Source: an uncultured Pelagibacteraceae bacterium
GTDB taxonomy: Bacteria > Pseudomonadota > Alphaproteobacteria > Pelagibacterales > Pelagibacteraceae
Assembly (NCBI GenBank): GCA_902590295.1
Contig: CACIWH010000006.1
Coordinates: 1-25,995, forward strand
Direction of reading: 5' to 3'
DNA length: 25,995 nucleotides
The position numbers were made by a program, and so were the translations under genes. Of the stretch, positions 21,421-25,995 are shown piece by piece. Position 1 is the first letter of the stretch; each line of letters opens with the position of its first letter. Under the pieces are notes generated by a model. That model was not told where the DNA came from, searched no databases, and was given only the letters and a program-made list of their open reading frames with translations.

Positions 21421-22167
21421 ATGTCAAATTCTAACTTTTATATCGTTGGAAAACATCCAGTTATTGAAGCTTTAAAAAATCCAAATAGAAAAGTAATTAA
21501 AATCTTTCTTACAGAAGAAAGCAAAAAAACAATTCATAGGGAAAACAACAAGGTAAATCTTCTTAAAGATATTAAAGTTTATTTCAAAACTAAGAAGGAG
21601 CTAGATAAATATTGTAAGAATGAAAATATTTTGCACCAAGGATACGTTGCTGAAATAGAAAAACTAGAAGATTTATCTTTAAAAGAGTTTATCAAAATAA
21701 AAAAAAATAAAACTCTTTTGTGCCTACAAGGAGTTACAGATCCAAGAAATATAGGTTCAATCATTAGAAGTGCTTTGGCATTTAAAATTGACGGTATCAT
21801 AGTTAAAGAGAGACATTACCCTGAAACAAGCAAGGCAATGTATAAAGCAAGTAGTGGAAGTATTGAGTATATGAATATATTTAAAGTATCCAATATTAAT
21901 ACAACTTTAAAGTTTCTTAGAGAAAAAAATTTTTGGGTTTATGGCTTTGACTCTCATGCAAACAAAGATTTTTCAGAGGTAGAGTGGAAAGGTGACAATG
22001 TTCTTCTATTTGGATCAGAAGGTTTTGGATTAAATGAAAAGACTGAAAAGTATGTTGATTATTTTGTGAAAATAAAAATTAATAGAGATTTAGAAAGTCT
22101 AAATATATCTAATAGTGCATCGATAGTTTTTTTTCATATAAACAAAGCAAAAAAAAATGTTGATTAG
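21421..22167 (+). CDS. rlmB: 23S rRNA 2'-O-methyltransferase of the TrmH/RlmB (SPOUT) family
   Basis: RlmB-type enzymes use S-adenosylmethionine to methylate the ribose of G2251 in the 23S rRNA P loop. The 248-residue product has an N-terminal substrate-binding domain (FYIVGKHPVIEAL, about 6-18) and the three SPOUT motifs: TDPRNIGSIIRSA (106-118, with N110 and R116), LFGSEGFGL (196-204) and SLNISNSASI (226-235). Length fits the family. It is the only housekeeping gene on the plus strand here and is divergent from the tRNA-tuf unit. The exact methylated base is inferred from the family; a related TrmH-type rRNA target is possible. Confidence 0.9.
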   Translation: MSNSNFYIVGKHPVIEALKNPNRKVIKIFLTEESKKTIHRENNKVNLLKDIKVYFKTKKELDKYCKNENILHQGYVAEIEKLEDLSLKEFIKIKKNKTLLCLQGVTDPRNIGSIIRSALAFKIDGIIVKERHYPETSKAMYKASSGSIEYMNIFKVSNINTTLKFLREKNFWVYGFDSHANKDFSEVEWKGDNVLLFGSEGFGLNEKTEKYVDYFVKIKINRDLESLNISNSASIVFFHINKAKKNVD

Positions 22168-22196
22168 TAACAAATATATTATAAAAAACATCCAAT

Positions 22197-22272
22197 GCCC
22201 TTGTAGCTCAGCTGGTAGAGCAATTGATTTGTAATCAATAGGTCCGCGGTTCGAATCCGTGCGGGGGCACCA
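22197..22272 (+). tRNA. tRNA-Thr (anticodon TGT)
   Basis: A 76-nt cloverleaf has acceptor GCCCTTG with CGGGGGC (two G-U pairs), D arm AGCTCAGCTGGTAGAGC, anticodon stem TTGAT/ATCAA with loop TTGTAAT carrying TGT, T arm GCGGTTCGAATCCGT, and an encoded CCA. It lies 29 bases behind rlmB on the same strand. Its 3' 54 bases recur at 23639-23692, so it appears to have served as an integration target. Confidence 0.97.
22219..22272 (+). repeat. putative att core within tRNA-Thr (54 nt, left copy)
   Basis: The 3' 54 bases of tRNA-Thr match 23639-23692 with one mismatch (22249 G, 23669 A). The match begins in the D-arm/anticodon-stem boundary and ends exactly at the CCA. Anticodon-to-3'-end identity blocks are the usual att sites of tyrosine integrases. 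Confidence 0.8.
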
Positions 22273-22336
22273 TCACTCAATTAAATCAACACTTATTATT
22301 TTTGCAAAGTTAAGATTTAATTTAACTTTAAAGTTA

Positions 22337-22368
22337 ATTGTGCCAGGATTGGACCAGGATTGTGCCAA
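22337..22368. repeat. short interleaved direct repeats next to tRNA-Thr
   Basis: Within about 30 bases ATTGTGCCA occurs twice (22337-22345 and 22359-22367) and CCAGGATTG occurs twice (22343-22351 and 22354-22362). A diverged form, TGTGCCCAGAGTGTGACCAG, sits near 23569-23588 at the other end of the islet. This is the kind of arrangement seen for arm-type integrase sites, but no integrase family can be assigned. Confidence 0.45.
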
Positions 22369-22398
22369 GATCAAGTAGTCGTTAAAATTTATTTTGCT

Positions 22399-22797
22399 TT
22401 AAGGTTTTATTGAATTTGCATCAACACATTTGTTTGAATTATCACATATCAAATGTTTCATCGGAGAAGCTGGAGCAAATTCAGTAATAGAAACACCATC
22501 AGCACTCTCATAAACTAAATACTCACCAGTATATTTTGCAACATAACTTGGGTCTGGATCTGGAAGCAAACTCATATTTTCACCTTTTTTCAAATTTACT
22601 AGAGCAATAATTTTACCCTTATCAAACTTAAAATTGGCTATTGTATTTAGTCCAACAAGTTTCTTGTCTAAGATTTTAGAACATAATTTTTTGTATTTTG
22701 AATTTTCACACAAATCTCTTTTTTTCCAGTCAATTTTTGCATAAGCATTTCCACTCAACAATAAACCCAGAACCGCGATCCCTAAAAGTTTTTTCAT
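22399..22797 (-). CDS. secreted protein of unknown function, four cysteines
   Basis: Not recognised. The 132-residue product has a clear signal peptide (MKKLLGIAVLGLLLSGNAYA, cleavage after A20). The mature part has four cysteines (C30, C39, C118, C124) that could form two disulphides in the periplasm, a beta-rich middle (KGKIIALVNLKKGEN) and the segment YTGEYLVYESADGVSITEF. Its start overlaps the stop of the upstream gene by four bases (ATGA), so the two are cotranslated. The signal-peptide coding sequence nearly repeats that of the neighbour. It is the last gene of the islet operon and ends about 125 bases from tRNA-Thr. Confidence 0.75.
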   Translation of the reverse strand: MKKLLGIAVLGLLLSGNAYAKIDWKKRDLCENSKYKKLCSKILDKKLVGLNTIANFKFDKGKIIALVNLKKGENMSLLPDPDPSYVAKYTGEYLVYESADGVSITEFAPASPMKHLICDNSNKCVDANSIKP

Positions 22798-23216
22798 TTG
22801 AAAGCTACAGCTTTTTGCAAGTTATGATATCTATTAAGTATACTCTCTCTCTTTTTAAGAAATCTTTTTAGGTTCGTTTCAACGTTACCATATTGAATAA
22901 TATCAATAGATGCTTCTTTAGCAGCCTTGAAAACTTCTGCGTGTTTTTTATCTATCAATCCTATCATTGCATCGAAGTCAGGACCAAAACCATATTTAGC
23001 TAAAGCTTTTCCATCTTCCTCTAAAGCACATAGTTCAATGTCTAATAATAATTTTGGATTGCTCTTAAAGTTTCCAATTGCTGACCACTCAGAACGACAT
23101 TTTGAATGACCATCATAATAAGCTTGGACATATTTATTCCAATTATTTTTTAGATCAGCTGAAGCAATTGTGCTAAGCAATAAACTTAAAACTACTATAC
23201 CTAAAAGTTTTTTCAT
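22794..23216 (-). CDS. secreted helical protein of unknown function
   Basis: Not recognised. The 140-residue product has a signal peptide (MKKLLGIVVLSLLLSTIASA, cleavage after A20), followed by a mostly helical charged chain with two cysteines (C40, C63). It shares 15 of its first 20 residues with the next gene but nothing clear afterwards, so the leader seems to have been copied independently of the mature domain. It begins directly after the stop of the third islet gene and overlaps the next gene by four bases. Confidence 0.75.
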   Translation of the reverse strand: MKKLLGIVVLSLLLSTIASADLKNNWNKYVQAYYDGHSKCRSEWSAIGNFKSNPKLLLDIELCALEEDGKALAKYGFGPDFDAMIGLIDKKHAEVFKAAKEASIDIIQYGNVETNLKRFLKKRESILNRYHNLQKAVAFK

Positions 23217-23531
23217 TTAATGATTTGTATATGCATCCGGATAGTTGGTTAAATGTTCATCTGAAATTGGTATCATCACAGCACTTTCTACAACAGCGCC
23301 TGCTTCTCTTCTTTTCTCAGCAAGCTCCTTATCATCTTTAAAAGCTTGAAGCGCTTCCATGTTTGGAAACTGCATTACTGTATGAAGTTTTGTTGGGTCA
23401 TCTTTTTGTGTACCTGCAAAAACAAATTTTATTCCATGCTCTTTTAATTTTCCATCCTGTGCATAGACCATCTCTTTCCATGTTTTAAATCCTTTAGTAA
23501 TTGTAATTTCACCTTTTACTAATATTGCCAT
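23217..23531 (-). CDS. small cytoplasmic protein, possible dimeric alpha/beta-barrel fold
   Basis: The 104-residue product has no signal peptide. The pattern of strands and helices (MAILVKGEITITKGFKTWKE, HGIKFVFAGTQKDDPTKLHT, VMQFPNMEALQAFKDDKEL, then a final strand VVESAVMIPI) resembles the ferredoxin-like monooxygenase/stress-barrel superfamily. That group includes several DUF families that report on or degrade small molecules. The fold call is by eye and no active site is claimed. A strong AGGAG lies about ten bases before the ATG, and this is the first gene of the three-gene islet operon. Confidence 0.7.
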   Translation of the reverse strand: MAILVKGEITITKGFKTWKEMVYAQDGKLKEHGIKFVFAGTQKDDPTKLHTVMQFPNMEALQAFKDDKELAEKRREAGAVVESAVMIPISDEHLTNYPDAYTNH

Positions 23532-23638
23532 ATGAATCTCCTAATTTAATTATTAAAATATTACCACTGTGCCCAGAGTGTGACCAGATTAAAAATATTT
23601 TAGAATTATTGTTGCAAACAAATGTTTATTTAAACTTT

Positions 23639-23692
23639 AGCAATTGATTTGTAATCAATAGGTCCGCGATTCGAATCCGTGCGGGGGCACCA
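23639..23692 (+). repeat. partial tRNA-Thr copy, putative right att site
   Basis: This 54-base copy of the tRNA-Thr 3' half (22219-22272) lies 1,420 bases downstream in the same orientation, with one G-to-A change in the T-stem region. It lacks the acceptor 5' strand and D arm, so it cannot make a tRNA. It should not be annotated as a tRNA gene. Confidence 0.85.
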
Positions 23693-23721
23693 CATCTCTT
23701 ACTTTTTTAATTAGCATTTAT

Positions 23722-23730
23722 TGCTATATT
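23722..23730 (+). promoter_or_regulatory. candidate extended -10 promoter of the lipoprotein gene
   Basis: TGCTATATT is an extended -10 (TGnTATAWT-like) about 40 bases upstream of the lipoprotein start. No convincing -35 precedes it; the region is T-rich. Just before the start, GGTGAGGA gives a plausible Shine-Dalgarno, favouring the ATG at 23770 over an upstream TTG. Confidence 0.35.
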
Positions 23731-23769
23731 ATGCATTGACAATTTTTGAAAAAAGGTGAGGATAACGAT

Positions 23770-24231
23770 ATGAAAAATATTATTTCATTAATGTTAATTG
23801 GTGTTATTTTAAATGCATGTGCTGGAAGTGCATCTCATGAAGTTGTATCTGCTAATAGAGCTGGAGATGCCAACTTAGATTGTAGAGCGCTTGATGCAGA
23901 GATTGTAAGAGCTCAAGTTATTATTGATGGTGTCAATCAGGATAAACAAGGTATAAGCGGTGCCGATTGGGTTGATGGAATTTTATGGTTTCCTTTTAAT
24001 TTGATTGCAAAAAATCAAAATTATAAAAATGCAACACAAGCAGCAGATAGAAGAATAGGAGTTCTACAAGGTTATAAAGCTAAGAAGAACTGTGAATCTA
24101 ACACTACTGAAATAAAAGCAAAGTCTGCTAGCATAGTTCAAGAATTAAACGATTTAAACGCTATGTACAAAGCTGGTGATATTACAAAAGACGAGTTTGA
24201 AGCAGCTAAGAGAGATCTTTTAAATAATTAA
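23770..24231 (+). CDS. lipoprotein with C-terminal SHOCT-like domain
   Basis: The 153-residue product has a lipoprotein signal peptide (MKNIISLMLIGVILNAC, lipobox LNAC). Its middle part contains GADWVDGILWFPFNLIAKNQ, a helix that may touch the membrane. At the C-terminus is LNDLNAMYKAGDITKDEFEA AK, the short SHOCT-type motif (L..L...G.IT..EFE..K..LL) found at the ends of many bacterial membrane-linked proteins. Function is unknown; SHOCT is thought to mediate oligomerisation. The next gene, convergent, carries a similar segment at its N-terminus. The start is chosen by the lipobox and the upstream GGTGAGGA. Confidence 0.8.
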   Translation: MKNIISLMLIGVILNACAGSASHEVVSANRAGDANLDCRALDAEIVRAQVIIDGVNQDKQGISGADWVDGILWFPFNLIAKNQNYKNATQAADRRIGVLQGYKAKKNCESNTTEIKAKSASIVQELNDLNAMYKAGDITKDEFEAAKRDLLNN

Positions 24232-24236
24232 AACAA

Positions 24237-25055
24237 TTATTCGCAATAAACAAATACTGTCGAACTTTCTAATAATTTTAACAAACCTTTTCTAGATTTT
24301 CCAAAAGAAAGATAAGTTGTAGATGGTTTTACTTTGTTTGAATTTAAAAAATTTTCAATAGTTGAGGCCTTTATTGCAAAGTTAGTTCCTTCGGATATTG
24401 ATGAATCTAATTTCATATTAGCAACACCAACTAAATCCCCACTTTCTTCGTCTACTATTGGTCCACCACTATTACCAGGGTTCAATGCAGCATCAACTTG
24501 TATCATTGAAGATGAGTCGTCAATACCTTTCAAAGCACTTATTATGCCTGATGTAAATTTTAAATCATCGCTTACATATTTCCCAAACGGATATCCAACT
24601 GCAATTACTCTCTGAAGTTTTCTTGGTTCATCACTTGAGATTTTTAAAAATTTATTATTTCTTATAGATGATGCTCTAAGCAAAGACATGTCTAAGTGCC
24701 TATCATTTGATACTATTTCGACATCTACTGTATCTCTTTTGTATTTAATTTTTACATTGGCATCACAACTCTCTATAACATGATAGTTAGTAAGCAAATA
24801 GCCTCCCTTAGCTATAAAAAAAGCTGTTCCCTGGGATGAGAAAATCTTATTATTAGCTTTTTTAGTTGAAGTTTTTTTACATGTTGGAGATGAGTTACTA
24901 CCAAGTATTTTCTTTTTGGCTTTAACGCACTCTGTTCTAGTCAACAAACCATCATCATACATTCTATCAATTTTTCTTAAATCTTTTGATTTGCCAGCGT
25001 TAGCATTACTAACTAATACTAATGATATAATTATAAATAGAACTGAAAATCTCAC
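24237..25055 (-). CDS. secreted trypsin-like serine protease (DegP-like catalytic domain, no PDZ)
   Basis: The 272-residue product has a signal peptide (cleavage after NANA, residue 20), then a SHOCT-like segment RKIDRMYDDGLLTRTECVKAK (about 27-47). The rest is a chymotrypsin-fold protease domain with the full triad: H92 in LLTNYHVIES, D122 in RHLDMSLLRA and S196 in NPGNSGGPIV. Unlike DegP/DegQ it has no PDZ domain after the catalytic part, so a regulatory PDZ role is missing. It probably acts in the periplasm; the substrate is unknown. The start is a GTG at 25055, with no ATG nearby. It is convergent with the lipoprotein gene, with six bases between stops, and follows the M48 gene by 31 bases on the same strand. 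Confidence 0.88.
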   Translation of the reverse strand: MRFSVLFIIISLVLVSNANAGKSKDLRKIDRMYDDGLLTRTECVKAKKKILGSNSSPTCKKTSTKKANNKIFSSQGTAFFIAKGGYLLTNYHVIESCDANVKIKYKRDTVDVEIVSNDRHLDMSLLRASSIRNNKFLKISSDEPRKLQRVIAVGYPFGKYVSDDLKFTSGIISALKGIDDSSSMIQVDAALNPGNSGGPIVDEESGDLVGVANMKLDSSISEGTNFAIKASTIENFLNSNKVKPSTTYLSFGKSRKGLLKLLESSTVFVYCE

Positions 25056-25086
25056 TATCCAATAATACTAAAAAGGTAAAAAAATT

Positions 25087-25896
25087 TCAAATATAATCTT
25101 TAAATTCGTTATTCACTTCTTTTGCCCAATCCCTAATTTTTTTTCCTCTATTCTCAGGAAAAGGGTGAGTGCTTGTGAATTCTGGAAGATTTCTTTTAAT
25201 CTTAACAATCAAATCTGGATTTGATCTATATTTTTTTACTTTTTGTTGGTAGTTGTAAAGTTTCTCCCAAAATGCGGCTGCTTCGTTAGGATCGTATCCA
25301 GCTAAAGTCATAAAAACTACACCTAAATAATCAGCTTCAGATTCCTGTTTTCTACTCCATGGTAGAAAAAAACCTAGTTCTGCAAAAATTTCTGCAATAC
25401 CTAAAGTTAATACATCCCATGTAAACCTATGACTTATCCTTTCGTGAATATGTTTTGAAATAACATGACCCATCTCATGACCCATGATAGCTGCTATTTG
25501 ATCATCATTATCACAAAATTCAACAATTCTTCTAAAGAAAACTATTTTTGCATTTGCCATAGCAAAAGCATTCAAGTTTCTTTTATCATCTACTACATTA
25601 ATTTCATAATCCAAATTATATTTACTAAAATCTAAATTTTTTATTTCAAAGTATTTTTTTATAGCAAGTTGAATTTTAAGTCCTATATCATAAACTCTGT
25701 TATACATATCAACATCTTGAATAAGTAAATTATCATCTAAATAGTCATAGTAGTACTTATCACTAATCCATCTGATCCACTTGTCAGGAACAAAATTAAG
25801 TTGTGTCCTGTTTGTAACTGGTACTTTTGTGCAAGAGCTTATTAAAGGTAATGACAATAAATATGATATAAAACGAAAAAAAAATCTTCTTTTCAC
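25087..25896 (-). CDS. M48-family zinc metalloprotease lipoprotein
   Basis: The 269-residue product has a lipoprotein signal (LISSC, C22), the zinc motif HEMGH (140-144) and the downstream ESEAD (185-189) that supplies the third ligand. This is the layout of LoiP/YcaL/BepA-like periplasmic proteases that watch over outer-membrane proteins. It ends FPENRGKKIRDWAKEV, the usual closing block. The tetratricopeptide tail of BepA is absent, so it is closer to the short LoiP/YcaL-type. The start is GTG (25896). It lies just upstream of the serine protease on the same strand, so the two may be cotranscribed as a periplasmic quality-control pair. Confidence 0.9.
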   Translation of the reverse strand: MKRRFFFRFISYLLSLPLISSCTKVPVTNRTQLNFVPDKWIRWISDKYYYDYLDDNLLIQDVDMYNRVYDIGLKIQLAIKKYFEIKNLDFSKYNLDYEINVVDDKRNLNAFAMANAKIVFFRRIVEFCDNDDQIAAIMGHEMGHVISKHIHERISHRFTWDVLTLGIAEIFAELGFFLPWSRKQESEADYLGVVFMTLAGYDPNEAAAFWEKLYNYQQKVKKYRSNPDLIVKIKRNLPEFTSTHPFPENRGKKIRDWAKEVNNEFKDYI

Positions 25897-25932
25897 GCTA
25901 ATATAATAACATTAATGTAAGTGATTTTGTAG

Positions 25933-25995
25933 TTAATTTATCTCTTTTCTTAATTGCTCAATTTGAATTTTTTTATGTAGGCTTTTATTTGGATC
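25933..25995 (-). CDS. possible C-terminal fragment of a gene entering from the right edge
   Basis: Only about 20 codons are visible: the minus strand reads DPNKSLHKKIQIEQLRKEIN and then TAA at 25935-25933. The composition is typical of a charged protein tail in this genome. The strand and spacing (36 bases before the M48 gene) would fit an upstream gene of the same operon. No family can be assigned, and chance cannot be excluded. Confidence 0.35.
   Translation of the reverse strand, partial: DPNKSLHKKIQIEQLRKEIN

Larger units (their letters stand above)
22273..23692. mobile_element. 1.42-kb tRNA-Thr islet, cryptic integrated element remnant
   Basis: The segment is bounded on the left by tRNA-Thr and on the right by a 54-nt copy of its 3' half. 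Inside are three tightly packed minus-strand genes of unknown function and no integrase, excisionase or transposase. The first 120 bases carry short GTGCCA/ACCAGGATT repeats, and a diverged relative of these lies near the right end. The structure fits the remnant of a larger integrative element, a satellite mobilised in trans, or gene capture at a tRNA. The repeat is seen; the mobile origin is inferred. Confidence 0.5.

Noticed and set aside
22322..22337. 16-bp perfect palindrome TTAACTTTAAAGTTAA after tRNA-Thr
   Set aside because: It could be a weak tRNA terminator or a protein-binding site, but it is AT-rich without a T-tract and no partner site was found.
23639..23692. Second tRNA-Thr gene
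   Set aside because: Only the 3' 54 bases are present; the acceptor 5' strand and most of the D arm are missing, so it is an att-like duplicate.
24223..24241. Inverted repeat AATAATT/AATTATT between two convergent stops
   Set aside because: The stem is made only of A-T pairs and has no T-tract, and such repeats arise by chance in this composition; too weak for a terminator call.

Overview
The window looks like the chromosome of a SAR11-type marine alphaproteobacterium (Pelagibacterales). The evidence is the very low G+C, the lysine- and isoleucine-rich proteins, one-base or four-base stop/start overlaps between most genes, almost no spacer DNA, and alphaproteobacterial-type translation and transcription proteins. 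This assignment comes from composition and gene order; no database search was possible.

Layout. Positions 1-21282 are a nearly unbroken minus-strand information-processing block. Read in transcription order (right to left) it holds tRNA-Tyr, tRNA-Gly, tuf, tRNA-Trp, secE, nusG, rplK, rplA, rplJ, rplL, rpoB, a small cytochrome c gene, rpoC, rpsL, rpsG, fusA, and then the S10 operon rpsJ, rplC, rplD, rplW, rplB, rpsS, rplV, rpsC, rplP, rpmC, rpsQ, rplN. The last base of the rplN stop codon is cut by the window edge. The longest gap in the block, 153 bp between rpoC and rpsL, carries a recognisable sigma70-like promoter. A short region with divergent promoters separates this block from rlmB (plus strand), which is followed by tRNA-Thr.

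The right end (22273-25995) is accessory in character. Downstream of tRNA-Thr is a 1,420-bp islet. It is bounded by the tRNA 3' half and a 54-nt copy of it with one mismatch, and it encodes three small minus-strand proteins. Two of these carry nearly the same signal peptide. Beyond it lie a SHOCT-type lipoprotein, a secreted trypsin-like protease, an M48-type metalloprotease lipoprotein and the possible C-terminus of one more gene.

The most striking observation is that the N-terminal part of ribosomal protein L4 (rplD) is an in-frame copy of a conserved internal piece of rpoC. There are 115 identical nucleotides and 38 consecutive identical residues. The piece appears to replace the usual L4 N-terminal segment, because protein length is almost unchanged. 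The second point of interest is a c-type cytochrome gene placed between rpoB and rpoC with 2-nt gaps. The third is the tRNA-Thr islet, which has no visible integrase.
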